A stretch of DNA of 64,000 nucleotides from Marinomonas gallaica (lineage in GTDB: Bacteria > Pseudomonadota > Gammaproteobacteria > Pseudomonadales > Marinomonadaceae), in NCBI RefSeq assembly GCF_001639745.1, contig NZ_LTAX01000001.1, forward strand, positions 248,001 to 312,000. Reading direction: 5' to 3'. The notes under the pieces were generated by a model. That model ran no database searches, had not been told where the DNA came from, and saw nothing but the letters and a program-made list of their open reading frames with translations. Made by a program: the position numbers and the translations under genes. Positions 35,322-44,373 of this stretch are shown here, piece after piece (the stretch's first letter is position 1; each line of letters starts with the position of its first letter).

Positions 35322-36487
35322 AACGTTTTTTTCCTTGGATTACCCTAGGTCTTTCTATCATCGTGTTAGCCGCCGTTTACGTTTACATCAGTGCCGCGAT
35401 GCATAAACAGGACGCCTCTTTTAGCCGGCAACGTCCGCCGGCTCAAGAAACGCCCTTAGATGTCAGTGTCATTACAGTCAATGTTTCGTCTCATGCTGCG
35501 GCCATCGGTGCGGTAGGGATTGCTCAACCGCATCAAAACCTGACACTCACCTCTCAAGTCAGTGGCGAAGTCATGACACTTGCGGATCAATTTGAAATCG
35601 GCTCTCAGGTTAAACAAGGTCAAACATTATTAACGTTAAGCAATATTAGCCTAAAATCTGATCTAGCCAGTGCGCAGAATCAGTTAGCCAATGCGGCTCT
35701 GGCATTGAAAGAAGAACAGCGTCAAGTCGAACAAGCCAATGCAGAATGGCGCGCAGCGGGACTTGACGGCGATCCGGCTTCGGACTTAGTACTGCGAGCA
35801 CCACAATTAGCCTCCGCAAAAGCGGATGTCACCGCCGCAAAGGCGGCATTAGCGCTCGCAAAAGACAACGTTGAAAAACTATCTATTAAGGCCCCTTTTG
35901 ACAGCATTGTCGTTTCCAAGGATGTCTCTCTTGGCAGTTACCTAAGCAGTAACACACAAGTTGCGACGCTATACAGCACAGGTCGTGTCATGATCAATAT
36001 TGAATTGAGTTTGCAAGATTGGCAGAAACTGCCCGATGCGCAGACGTTAATAGCAGAGAGGTGGCCCGCCACCGTTCAATCGGTAAACGGTCATAACACA
36101 TGGCAAGGCTATGTCAAACAAGCAGGGTTTCATGTGGATTCAGCCTCAGGATTACGCAGTTTATTTATCGCCGTAGATCGCCCCCTCGAGCAAACACCTG
36201 CACTACTGCCAGGCAGCTATGTCAAAATTGCGCTCGAGGGAGCCCAGCAACAACGCCTTTGGCAACTGCCAAATTCCGCACTCAGCCAAAAAAGCCAAAT
36301 TTGGTATATTGACCAAGATAATCGCTTATCGAACTTTGATACAACACCGGTATTCGTAGACCAAACGTCTGTCTATATTGAACCGCCTGCCGTCTTGCAA
36401 AACACTCCGCAACAAGTACTGACACACCCTTACAACAGTTATTTGACAGGGATGTTAGCTAACCCGCTACAGAGAGCGACGCAATGA
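35318..36487 (+). CDS. RND efflux periplasmic adaptor (membrane fusion protein)
   Basis: 389 residues. One N-terminal hydrophobic segment (WITLGLSIIVLAAVYVYI) anchors it in the inner membrane. The HlyD/AcrA order is visible: lipoyl half (LTLTSQVSGEVMTLADQFEIGSQVKQGQTLLTL), coiled hairpin (~115-185, Ala/Gln-rich), second lipoyl half (LSIKAPFDSIVVSKDVSLGSYL), beta-barrel and a membrane-proximal domain. It bridges the permease and the outer-membrane duct. ATGA overlaps join it to both neighbours. Confidence 0.93.
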   Translation: MKRFFPWITLGLSIIVLAAVYVYISAAMHKQDASFSRQRPPAQETPLDVSVITVNVSSHAAAIGAVGIAQPHQNLTLTSQVSGEVMTLADQFEIGSQVKQGQTLLTLSNISLKSDLASAQNQLANAALALKEEQRQVEQANAEWRAAGLDGDPASDLVLRAPQLASAKADVTAAKAALALAKDNVEKLSIKAPFDSIVVSKDVSLGSYLSSNTQVATLYSTGRVMINIELSLQDWQKLPDAQTLIAERWPATVQSVNGHNTWQGYVKQAGFHVDSASGLRSLFIAVDRPLEQTPALLPGSYVKIALEGAQQQRLWQLPNSALSQKSQIWYIDQDNRLSNFDTTPVFVDQTSVYIEPPAVLQNTPQQVLTHPYNSYLTGMLANPLQRATQ

Positions 36488-39400
36488 ATTCTGAACAAGC
36501 CAGAGGTATTATTCCTTGGTTCGCGAACAACCCAGTTGCCGCTAATTTATTATTAGTTCTGGTCATTGCGCTGGGCGTTATCAATATGGACAGCCTAAAC
36601 CGAGAAGCGTTTCCAAGCTTAACGCCAAATGAAATCTCGGTCTCCATTCGTTATGACAGCGGCTCAGCCCAAGCCACTGAAGAAGGTGTTTCAATTCCAA
36701 TGGAGCAAGCACTCCAAGATGTACTGGGTATAAAATCCATCACCACGACATCAAGTGCCAGCAGTGCCAGTGCTCGTATTGAGATGCAAGATGGCTATGA
36801 TATTGACGAATTAATGGATGATATTAAAGACGAGTTGGACCAAGTTACGTCTTTTCCAGATGAAGCTGACCCGCCTGTCGTCAGTAAAGCCATGCGTCAA
36901 GAACACGCGATTTGGATTCAACTGTATGGTGATTCGGACCGACGGACATTACAAACATTAAGCAAAGAGCTCGAATCAGACTTACTTGAACAGGCGAATG
37001 TAAATTCTGTCTCTATCTCCGGTTGGCTGGATCCCACCATGCTTATCGACGTTGATAAGACAAAGCTTGAAGCCTATGGCTTAACCTTATCGGACGTAGC
37101 GACTGCAATTAACAGTGAATCCAGTCCTGCACGTGTGGCCACTCTTCGTAACGAAGACCTTTACTTGCATGTTCGCGCGTCTTCTCAAGCATACGTCAAA
37201 CAAGAGTTTGCTAACATTCCTGTTCGTACGTCTAATAGCGGTGCTGTATTACGCCTAAAAGACATCGCTACCATTACCGATGCCTTTGATGACGAAGATT
37301 TTATGCTATCTCGTTTTAACGGCGAATCGAGTTTAGCATTGCAAGTACTGACAACAGGCCGCGATGACATCAGTAAATCTGCCGAAGCGGCCAAACAGGT
37401 GGTTCAAGAATGGCGACAAAGCGGGCGCTTGCCACAAAGTGTGTCATTAGACACTTGGTACGACCGCAGCGAATCCATCAACAGCCGTTTGTCTCTGATG
37501 ATCAAAAACGCCATCACAGGGATTGTGCTGGTATTCATTATGCTGGCGATATTCTTGAACTTAACCGTCGCTTTTTGGGTAGCGATGGGGCTGCCCTTTA
37601 TTTTCTTCGGCACCCTATTTGTAATGGGCTTGGACAGCATCGCGCTGACGCTAAACCTGTTTACCACTTTTGGCTTTATTATGGCGCTGGGGATCGTCGT
37701 CGATGATGCCGTGGTGATTGGCGAAAGCGTCTACAGCGTTCGTTCAAAAGAAGGTGACACACTCGCAAACACCATAAAAGGCACCATGCGCGTGGCCGTC
37801 CCCACCTTGTTTGGTGTTTTTACGACGGTTGCTGCATTTTGGGCACTATCGAATATAGAAGGACGACTGGGACAGCTATACGCTCAATTCGCCGCCGTTG
37901 TTGCCATTTGTTTAATCTTGTCTGTTATTGAGTCTAAACTCATCTTGCCGGCTCATTTAGCCCATCTGAATACACACCGGAAAGCGCGTACCAATCTATT
38001 GGCTAGAGGATGGGGCAGCATTCAGAACTCAGCTGATGCGGGCTTGCAGTGGTTTAATCACCGCATCTACGCCAAGCTGATACATCATTCGATCAACCAT
38101 CGTTATGCTGTCTTAGTACTCTTTATTACGGTATTCGCCTTAGTCATCTCAATGCCCTTTACGGGTGCCATCCGCATGAGTTTTTTCCCGAATATACCTG
38201 GGGATACCATTCGTGCCAATGTATCGATGTACAGTGATGTGAGTTATGGTCAAACACACCGTGTGCTTACCTTACTCGAACAAACCGCACGTGCAACGGA
38301 TGAAACCCTACGCAAGGGTTCCGATGCGCTCGGCATAGAGCATTTACAAGTCACCGCCAATGGCGATCAATCAGGCCGACTACGTGTCGAATTAGCGTCC
38401 TCAGCCCCCTATTCCGCTGCAGAGTTTGCTCGTACTTGGCAATCGTTATCGGGTTCACCGGAAGGGGTAAGCAATCTGCGAATCAGAAGCTCCTGGCAAT
38501 CTATTGATGCCCTACGCATTGAGCTTCGCGGCAGCGACAACACGGTACTAGAAGGTGCCATGGAAGAACTGACCAACAAACTAGGTAGCGTCTCTGCGGT
38601 TCGAGGTCTAGAGCAAAGTGATTCAGCCACTGAGTCTCGATTGGTATTACGGCTAAACGATCAAGGTCGCGCCTTAGGATTATCGACCAATACGCTAGCG
38701 GGTCAGATCATGAGCAACTTTGATGGGCAGGTGGTCCAGAAATATCAGCGCGACAATGCGGAAATCGAAGTTCGCATTGGTTATCCGGATAACCAAAGAG
38801 AAAGCCCGGCGAATATTTTAAACACATTGGTGACTTTAAACGATGGTACGCGCGTGCCACTCGACTCGGTGGCGACGCTAAGTCAAGAAACCGCTCAAAC
38901 GAAGATCACTCGCATCGACAGCAAGCGCTCTATTTACTTGTCCGCCGAAGTAGATAAAGACTTGATGTCGGCGACAGAAGTCGTGGATTACTTAAAGAAT
39001 GCCATCGAACCTGAAATGAATCAGCGCTTCCCATCCGTAGACATGTATTACTCTGGTGAAGCTGAGGAGCGTGAAGAAACAGAATCGTCTATGGTGCAAA
39101 TGTTTGCTATCGCCCTGTTGATTATTTACGGGTTGTTGGCCATTCCATTAAAATCTTACAGCCAGCCCATCATCATTATGATGGCCATTCCGTTTGGGAT
39201 TGTTGGCGCATTACTGGGTCATTGGTTTTATGGTTTAGCGCTGGGTATTTTCTCGCTCAATGGGATCATTGCCCTGTCAGGCGTTGTGGTCAATGACAGT
39301 CTATTGCTTACCGCTCGCTTTAATGAGTTGCGCAAAGAGACAAAGCACTTACGCAAAGCCATTATAGAAGCCTGTCAAAGTCGTTTGCGTGCCGTATTGC

Positions 39401-39642
39401 TCACCTCAGTCACGACTTTTGCGGGGCTAATTCCGATCCTTGGAGAAACATCAAGACAGGCACAAGTCATGGTCCCCGCTGCCATATCCTTGGCCTACGG
39501 TATTCTCTTTGCAACGGTAATTACACTGGTTTTGATTCCTGTATTATTGATGATTCAAGAAGACTTCAAACAGCTCTTACGTCGAATCAAACCTCTGCTG
39601 TCAAATGACAGCCGCGAATCGACTTCTGACTCACCAAAATAG
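36484..39642 (+). CDS. RND efflux permease (AcrB family)
   Basis: 1052 residues, proton-driven inner-membrane pump with 12 transmembrane helices and two large periplasmic loops. The proton-relay aspartates fall at D407-D408 in GIVVDDAVVIGESV, the same numbering as AcrB. N-terminal ANNPVAANLLLVLVIALG and the later GIIALSGVVVNDSLLL (TM10) are clear. Substrates cannot be inferred. It ends the operon, and a terminator follows within 25 bp. Confidence 0.95.
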   Translation: MNSEQARGIIPWFANNPVAANLLLVLVIALGVINMDSLNREAFPSLTPNEISVSIRYDSGSAQATEEGVSIPMEQALQDVLGIKSITTTSSASSASARIEMQDGYDIDELMDDIKDELDQVTSFPDEADPPVVSKAMRQEHAIWIQLYGDSDRRTLQTLSKELESDLLEQANVNSVSISGWLDPTMLIDVDKTKLEAYGLTLSDVATAINSESSPARVATLRNEDLYLHVRASSQAYVKQEFANIPVRTSNSGAVLRLKDIATITDAFDDEDFMLSRFNGESSLALQVLTTGRDDISKSAEAAKQVVQEWRQSGRLPQSVSLDTWYDRSESINSRLSLMIKNAITGIVLVFIMLAIFLNLTVAFWVAMGLPFIFFGTLFVMGLDSIALTLNLFTTFGFIMALGIVVDDAVVIGESVYSVRSKEGDTLANTIKGTMRVAVPTLFGVFTTVAAFWALSNIEGRLGQLYAQFAAVVAICLILSVIESKLILPAHLAHLNTHRKARTNLLARGWGSIQNSADAGLQWFNHRIYAKLIHHSINHRYAVLVLFITVFALVISMPFTGAIRMSFFPNIPGDTIRANVSMYSDVSYGQTHRVLTLLEQTARATDETLRKGSDALGIEHLQVTANGDQSGRLRVELASSAPYSAAEFARTWQSLSGSPEGVSNLRIRSSWQSIDALRIELRGSDNTVLEGAMEELTNKLGSVSAVRGLEQSDSATESRLVLRLNDQGRALGLSTNTLAGQIMSNFDGQVVQKYQRDNAEIEVRIGYPDNQRESPANILNTLVTLNDGTRVPLDSVATLSQETAQTKITRIDSKRSIYLSAEVDKDLMSATEVVDYLKNAIEPEMNQRFPSVDMYYSGEAEEREETESSMVQMFAIALLIIYGLLAIPLKSYSQPIIIMMAIPFGIVGALLGHWFYGLALGIFSLNGIIALSGVVVNDSLLLTARFNELRKETKHLRKAIIEACQSRLRAVLLTSVTTFAGLIPILGETSRQAQVMVPAAISLAYGILFATVITLVLIPVLLMIQEDFKQLLRRIKPLLSNDSRESTSDSPK

Positions 39643-39662
39643 TACTAAACAGCTCCCATGAT

Positions 39663-39698
39663 AAAAGCGCCAGCCCACACCGTGGACTGGCGCTTTTT
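39663..39698 (+). terminator. Rho-independent terminator after the RND operon
   Basis: GCGCCAG (39667-39673) pairs with CTGGCGC (39687-39693), with AAAA before and TTTTT after, so it may work in both directions. Confidence 0.88.
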
Positions 39699-39817
39699 AT
39701 TGGCTAAAAACATTTCAAATTGCTGTTTTTATGCACTCTTCGACTAAAGTCTCAATTCTTCTTTACATCGTCACTGCTACATTCAATGTGCAAATAAAAA
39801 TAACAAAGGAGTCGACG

Positions 39818-40078
39818 ATGTCGGATCATACTCAAAACCAAGAAAACTACTGGAAGGCGAACGTCAGATTGATATTTGGCTGTTTAATCGTATGGGCACT
39901 TGTCTCGTACGGTTTCGGCATTCTGCTTCGTCCAATGCTATCAGGGATTGAAGTCGGGGGGACTGATTTAGGATTCTGGTTTGCTCAACAAGGCTCAATT
40001 ATCAGCTTTATTGTCCTAGTGTTTTTCTACGCATGGCGTATGAATAGCCTAGATAAAGAATTTGGACTTGAGGAGTAA
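39818..40078 (+). CDS. DUF4212 small subunit of sodium:solute symporter
   Basis: 86 residues from ATG 39818, which has AAAGGA at ideal spacing; the longer frame from 39731 lacks this and adds non-family sequence. The protein has the DUF4212 layout: NYWKANVRLIFGCLIVWALVSYG (TM1), FWFAQQGSIISFIVLVFFYAW (TM2) and a short charged tail. It is encoded immediately before a VC_2705-type symporter in many marine bacteria and is regarded as its accessory subunit. The stop overlaps the region of the symporter's ribosome site. Confidence 0.93.
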   Translation: MSDHTQNQENYWKANVRLIFGCLIVWALVSYGFGILLRPMLSGIEVGGTDLGFWFAQQGSIISFIVLVFFYAWRMNSLDKEFGLEE

Positions 40079-40083
40079 TGACC

Positions 40084-41850
40084 ATGAGTCAATTCACGAT
40101 TAACTTGTTGTTTGTAGGGGCATCCTTTGCACTCTACTTTGGTATCGCGATTTGGGCACGCGCAGGCTCAACAAAAGAGTTCTATGTTGCTGGCGGTGGT
40201 GTCCATCCGGTCATGAATGGTATGGCCACTGCAGCTGACTGGATGTCTGCGGCATCCTTCATTTCCATGGCTGGCTTAATTGCAGCAGGTGGTTACGCCA
40301 ACTCTACTTTCTTGATGGGTTGGACAGGTGGCTACGTATTGTTGGCAATGCTGTTGGCTCCTTACCTACGTAAGTTCGGTAAGTTCACTGTGCCTGATTT
40401 CATCGGTGACCGCTTCTACTCAAGAACAGCGCGATTAGTCGCTGTTGCCTGTTTGATTGCAGCGTCTGTGACCTACGTTATCGGTCAAATGACGGGGGCT
40501 GGCGTTGCGTTCTCTCGCTTCCTTGAAGTAGACAAAGATACCGGCTTGATCATCGCTGCTGTGGTTGTATTCTTCTACGCTGTATTAGGCGGTATGAAAG
40601 GTATTACCTACACACAGGTTGCGCAGTACTGTGTATTGATCGTAGCTTATACGATTCCAGCGGTCTTTATCTCGCTTCAACTGACGGATACATTCATTCC
40701 AGCCATTGGCCTATTCTCTGAGCACACTCAGTCCGGTATGCCTTTGCTACAAAAATTGGATGAAGTCGTACGTGAGCTTGGTTTCAGAGACTACACCGCT
40801 GATGTAGACAATAAACTGAACATGGTTCTGTTTACTTTGTCACTTATGATCGGTACAGCAGGTCTACCTCATGTCATCATTCGTTTCTTTACAGTGCCTA
40901 AAGTGGCTGACGCTCGTTGGTCTGCTGGTTGGGCACTTGTCTTCATCGCGTTGCTTTACCTAACTGCACCAGCAGTGGCATCTATGGCTCGCTTGAATCT
41001 TATGACGACTATTTACCCTGATGGCCCAACAGAAAACTCAATCGCATACGATGAGCGTCCTGATTGGATCCAAACGTGGGAACAAACAGGTCTAATCCAA
41101 TACGAAGATAAAAATGGTGACGGTCGTATTCAGTTCTACAATGACACACCTGCCTTCGCTGAAGAAGCTACGGCACGTGGTTGGGCTGGAAATGAGCTAA
41201 ACGTTAACCGTGATATCTTAGTATTAGCAAACCCTGAAATTGCTAACCTTCCTAGTTGGGTTATTGGTTTGATTGCGGCAGGTGGTTTAGCCGCAGCGCT
41301 ATCAACGGCAGCAGGCTTACTATTGGCTATTTCGTCTGCTATTAGTCATGATTTAATCAAAGGCTCTATCAATCCTGATATAACCGAGAAAGGTGAATTA
41401 CTTGCTGCACGTGTGTCTATGTTCTTTGCCATTATTATTGCAACGTATTTAGGTATGAACCCACCGGGATTTGCGGCTCAGGTCGTCGCTCTGGCGTTCG
41501 GTATTGCAGCGGCGTCTATCTTCCCTGCGCTAATGATGGGTATCTTCTCAAAACGTGTAAACAGTAAAGGGGCGGTGTTAGGTATGCTAGCGGGGCTAGG
41601 CTCTACACTGGTATACATTTTCACGTACCTAGGTTGGTTCTTCATCCCTGATACAAATACACTTGCGAATACGCCAGATAACTGGTTATTCGGTGTGTCT
41701 CCGTTATCGTTCGGTGCCATCGGTGCAGTCATCAACTTCGCAGTTGCGTTCCTTGTTTCAAGCATGACAGAAGACGTTCCTGAAGAAATTCAAGAACTTG
41801 TTGAAAGTGTTCGTTACCCTAAAGGGGCTGGCGGCGCTGTCGACCATTAA
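40084..41850 (+). CDS. sodium:solute symporter, acetate-type (VC_2705/ActP-like)
   Basis: About 588 residues, ~13 transmembrane helices of the SSF family: EFYVAGGGVHPVMNGMATAADWMSAASFISMAGL, the YVIGQMTGAGVAFSRFLEV helix and GLAAALSTAAGLLLAISSAISHDL. The DUF4212 partner and neighbourhood (acs, CrbS) suggest acetate or another short organic acid as substrate. An unusual hydrophilic loop near residue 340 contains EDKNGDGRIQFYND, resembling a calcium-binding EF-hand loop lacking the final Glu. ATG 40084 is chosen over 40078 because AGGAG is eight bases upstream. Confidence 0.9.
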   Translation: MSQFTINLLFVGASFALYFGIAIWARAGSTKEFYVAGGGVHPVMNGMATAADWMSAASFISMAGLIAAGGYANSTFLMGWTGGYVLLAMLLAPYLRKFGKFTVPDFIGDRFYSRTARLVAVACLIAASVTYVIGQMTGAGVAFSRFLEVDKDTGLIIAAVVVFFYAVLGGMKGITYTQVAQYCVLIVAYTIPAVFISLQLTDTFIPAIGLFSEHTQSGMPLLQKLDEVVRELGFRDYTADVDNKLNMVLFTLSLMIGTAGLPHVIIRFFTVPKVADARWSAGWALVFIALLYLTAPAVASMARLNLMTTIYPDGPTENSIAYDERPDWIQTWEQTGLIQYEDKNGDGRIQFYNDTPAFAEEATARGWAGNELNVNRDILVLANPEIANLPSWVIGLIAAGGLAAALSTAAGLLLAISSAISHDLIKGSINPDITEKGELLAARVSMFFAIIIATYLGMNPPGFAAQVVALAFGIAAASIFPALMMGIFSKRVNSKGAVLGMLAGLGSTLVYIFTYLGWFFIPDTNTLANTPDNWLFGVSPLSFGAIGAVINFAVAFLVSSMTEDVPEEIQELVESVRYPKGAGGAVDH

Positions 41851-41870
41851 TTGTTAGCCTTGCTGACGAT

Positions 41871-41893
41871 GCCTAGCTCCCTTGGAGCTAGGC
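41871..41893 (+). terminator. strong hairpin after the symporter gene, without a clear T tract
   Basis: A perfect 10-bp stem GCCTAGCTCC/GGAGCTAGGC with a three-base loop, 20 bp after the symporter stop and 33 bp before the next ATG. The following AACTTTAT is a poor T tract, so partial termination or 3'-end protection of the symporter message is likelier than complete termination. Confidence 0.6.
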
Positions 41894-41925
41894 AACTTTA
41901 TAACAAATAATAAGAAGGTGACTTT

Positions 41926-42453
41926 ATGCTTTGGGAATTAATCGCGACCATCTGTGCTGGCTTAGCTGGGGCTGGTATCGCACTCTTTATCCGCAAGCTG
42001 TCCTTTAAGAAAGCACCTAAATGGCTGGTTCCCACTTTAGCAGGACTCGGCATGATCACGTTTCAAATTCAGAGTGAATACACTTGGTATTCACACCAAG
42101 CAAGCTTACTTCCTGAAGGGGTTGTGGTTGTTAAAACAGTCGAAGAAGAAGCGCCTTGGCGCCCTTGGAGTATGTTTTATCCTCAGACAACACGCTTCAT
42201 TGCTGCAGACATCAAAAATGCGGCACAAAACCATGTTAATCAAGATGTGTATTTAGTCGATTTGTATTTCTTTGAACGTCGCTTGGCCGCTAAACGCGTG
42301 ACACAAGTGATACATTGCGCGGCTGGCGCTCGAGCAAACTTCACTGATCAATTACATGTTCCTAATGGTACTCAGCTAAACAATGATGATTGGGTTCCAT
42401 TAGCCGATAGCGATCCATTACTTGAAGCTGTATGCGATCATCGCGCTTCATGA
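41926..42453 (+). CDS. uncharacterised membrane-anchored protein downstream of the symporter
   Basis: 175 residues, function not recognised. Two hydrophobic N-terminal segments (LIATICAGLAGAGIALFI; KWLVPTLAGLGMITFQI) are followed by a soluble part with a Trp/Pro motif (EEEAPWRPWSMFYPQTTRFIAAD) and two Cys (IHCAAGARANF, EAVCDHRAS) that could form a disulphide if periplasmic. AAGAAGG precedes the ATG. It follows the DUF4212/symporter pair after a hairpin, so it may be an accessory of that transporter, but nothing in the sequence proves it. Confidence 0.72.
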   Translation: MLWELIATICAGLAGAGIALFIRKLSFKKAPKWLVPTLAGLGMITFQIQSEYTWYSHQASLLPEGVVVVKTVEEEAPWRPWSMFYPQTTRFIAADIKNAAQNHVNQDVYLVDLYFFERRLAAKRVTQVIHCAAGARANFTDQLHVPNGTQLNNDDWVPLADSDPLLEAVCDHRAS

Positions 42454-42539
42454 AAAGAACTCAGGTAATAACGCTAAAGTAAATTTGTTCTAAGAAGCGT
42501 TTTCTCTGACAATAAAAGGCCCTCTCATTGGAGCCTTTT

Positions 42540-43187
42540 ATGCTTTTTGACGATTCTCATCGCGATACTCTCTATAACATCATCTTCCAACGACGAGATG
42601 TACGAAGAGACTTCCTCCCCACACCGATCCCTGACGACATCATTCTGCGCTTATTAACCGCTGCACATCACGCACCTAGCGTTGGTTTTATGCAACCTTG
42701 GGACTTTATTGTTATAAAAGATCCCTCTACGCGTCGCAAAATTAAAGAAGGCTTTCTAATTGCCAATGAGGTTTCTGCAGATAAGTTTCAAGGGGATAGG
42801 AAAAGCCTGTATCGAACGCTCAAGCTTGAAGGGATCGAAGAAGCGCCACTGGGCATCTGCATCACTTGTGATCGCTCGAGAACAGGTGATGTCGTGTTAG
42901 GCAAGACGATAAAACCTGAAATGGATCTCTATAGCGCCGTATGTGCCGTACAAAACTTGTGGCTGGCGGCTAGAGCAGAAAACCTTGGCATGGGATGGGT
43001 GAGCATTTTAGACGATGATGTACTCTATAACACTCTTAATATACCGCGTGATTTGAATATTATTGGTTATTTTTGTATTGGTTACGTCGAGCAGTTTCAA
43101 AACACACCCGATTTACAACAGTTTGGCTGGCAGGATCGACGCCCATTGAAAGATGCCATTCACTTTGAGACCTGGAATACAAAATAG
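42540..43187 (+). CDS. bluB: 5,6-dimethylbenzimidazole synthase BluB
   Basis: About 215 residues of the nitroreductase-like fold. BluB splits reduced FMN with oxygen to give dimethylbenzimidazole, the cobalamin lower base. The opening RRDVRRDFLPTPIPDDIILRLLTAAHHAPSVGFMQPWDFIVI and APLGICITCDRSR, GWVSILDD, and GYFCIGYVEQF match BluB rather than general nitroreductases. ATG 42540 has GGAG six bases upstream; the TTG at 42528 is less likely. CobT, CobS, CobC and CobO, which use its product, are encoded at 52-56 kb. No cobalamin riboswitch is visible in front of it. Confidence 0.93.
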   Translation: MLFDDSHRDTLYNIIFQRRDVRRDFLPTPIPDDIILRLLTAAHHAPSVGFMQPWDFIVIKDPSTRRKIKEGFLIANEVSADKFQGDRKSLYRTLKLEGIEEAPLGICITCDRSRTGDVVLGKTIKPEMDLYSAVCAVQNLWLAARAENLGMGWVSILDDDVLYNTLNIPRDLNIIGYFCIGYVEQFQNTPDLQQFGWQDRRPLKDAIHFETWNTK

Positions 43188-43238
43188 ATGAGTTTTATTC
43201 AACTGTTAGACTAATTTATATCGTTTGAGTTTAGTGAG

Positions 43239-43261
43239 TGCTGCACCTATCATGTGCAGCA
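43239..43261. promoter_or_regulatory. 8-7-8 inverted repeat upstream of the small protein at 43318
   Basis: TGCTGCAC-N7-GTGCAGCA is a perfect inverted repeat 57 bp before the small ORF. No T tract follows. It could be an operator or a leader hairpin. Confidence 0.4.
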
Positions 43262-43317
43262 TAAAGTGATGCACTTACCATGAGCAAAACTACTTTAGAT
43301 AACCAAAGGAGAGTTAT

Positions 43318-43518
43318 ATGAAAACTAAATCACTAGTTGAACTAATCGAATCTGTTGATACCAGTTACCTAACAGAACAAGAGCGAGTTGAAGCCATCGC
43401 ACGAGCACAAGCAGCAGAATACTTTGCTGAATTAGTCGTTTCTGCAATGTCTTGGGTTAAGAACAAACTTGTTGGTAAACGCACTCAGTTCAACCCAGCT
43501 AAACACTCCCACGCTTAA
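43318..43518 (+). CDS. small uncharacterised protein, 66 residues
   Basis: Not recognised. Strong support for translation comes from AAAGGAGAG placed ideally before the ATG and from isolation between flanking non-coding regions. The first 40 residues are acidic and helical (LVELIESVDTSYLTEQERVEAIARAQAAEYFAEL), the last 20 basic (WVKNKLVGKRTQFNPAKHSHA), giving a polar amphipathic protein with no signal or membrane segment. An imperfect stem follows the stop (~43532-43582). It could be a marine-gammaproteobacterial small regulator or stress protein. Confidence 0.72.
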   Translation: MKTKSLVELIESVDTSYLTEQERVEAIARAQAAEYFAELVVSAMSWVKNKLVGKRTQFNPAKHSHA

Positions 43519-43670
43519 TCATTGCTAGATTAGCGTTAGGTTAAAGGCGCAAAAATAACACAAAAACGCGCTTACCTAGCCTACCTTCCCTTCTTGCACA
43601 CTCCTCCTTGTTAGACCTTCAATTTATTCTTATCGCACAAATATTCCGCTACCAGTAAACCAATGGGCAT

Positions 43671-43693
43671 AAAAAAGGCCGCCTATGGCAGCC
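43671..43693 (-). terminator. Rho-independent terminator of slyD
   Basis: Read leftward, GGCTGCC and GGCGGCC pair (one G-U) around a three-base loop and run into six T residues. It is 29 bp beyond the slyD stop. Confidence 0.82.
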
Positions 43694-43721
43694 CTTCTTA
43701 GTCTTAGCAAATCAAGCACTG

Positions 43722-44204
43722 TTAGTGCTGATGACCGCCTTCACCGTGAACGTGACCGTGCTCAACTTCTTCTGCCGTTGCTTCACGAACTTCCACGATT
43801 TCTACTTCAAAGCTAAGTGGCTTGCCTGCTAGCGGGTGGTTACCGTCTAGTACAACACCATCTTCTTCTAGACCCACTACTACAACTGGCTGCTGACCAT
43901 TTGGCGTTTGTGCCATGAACTGCATGCCAACTTCAATAGAATCAACACCTTGGAAGTTTTCACGTGGCACTGATTGAATAAGTTCGTCATGAACTGGTCC
44001 GTAACCTTCTTCAGGAGTCACGTCAACTTTCAAAGCATCGCCAGCTGATTTACCCTGAAGTGCGTTGTCTAGACCTTCAATGATATTACGAGCACCACTA
44101 AGGAATACTAGAGGCTCTTGACCTGCAGATGAATCTAAAACTTCACCGCTCTCATCAGTCAGGGTGTAGTGCATGCTCACAACTGTGTTTTCTGCGATTT
44201 GCAT
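43722..44204 (-). CDS. slyD: FKBP-type peptidyl-prolyl isomerase SlyD
   Basis: 160 residues. FKBP core split by an insert-in-flap domain: MHYTLTDESGEVLDSSAGQEPLVFLSGARNIIEGLDNALQG, VTPEEGYGPVHDELIQSVPRENF and HPLAGKPLSFEVEIVEVREA. The His-rich tail (HGHVHGEGGHQH) is the short form of the SlyD metal-binding end, linked in E. coli to nickel delivery for hydrogenase. AGGAGA precedes the ATG. Transcribed alone, with its own terminator. Confidence 0.93.
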   Translation of the reverse strand: MQIAENTVVSMHYTLTDESGEVLDSSAGQEPLVFLSGARNIIEGLDNALQGKSAGDALKVDVTPEEGYGPVHDELIQSVPRENFQGVDSIEVGMQFMAQTPNGQQPVVVVGLEEDGVVLDGNHPLAGKPLSFEVEIVEVREATAEEVEHGHVHGEGGHQH

Positions 44205-44373
44205 TGTTTTCTCCTAAGTTTGGTTTGGGGAACGAGTGTTTGATTAAAGCAATATATATCGCATCACACCGTCACAACACGCACCCTAAGTTGAAATCGA
44301 CCACAATGGTAACTAAGCCAAACTTAGTTGACTACCGTATAGGGCGTTTTCTCTTTAATTTCTGTCAATTTGT

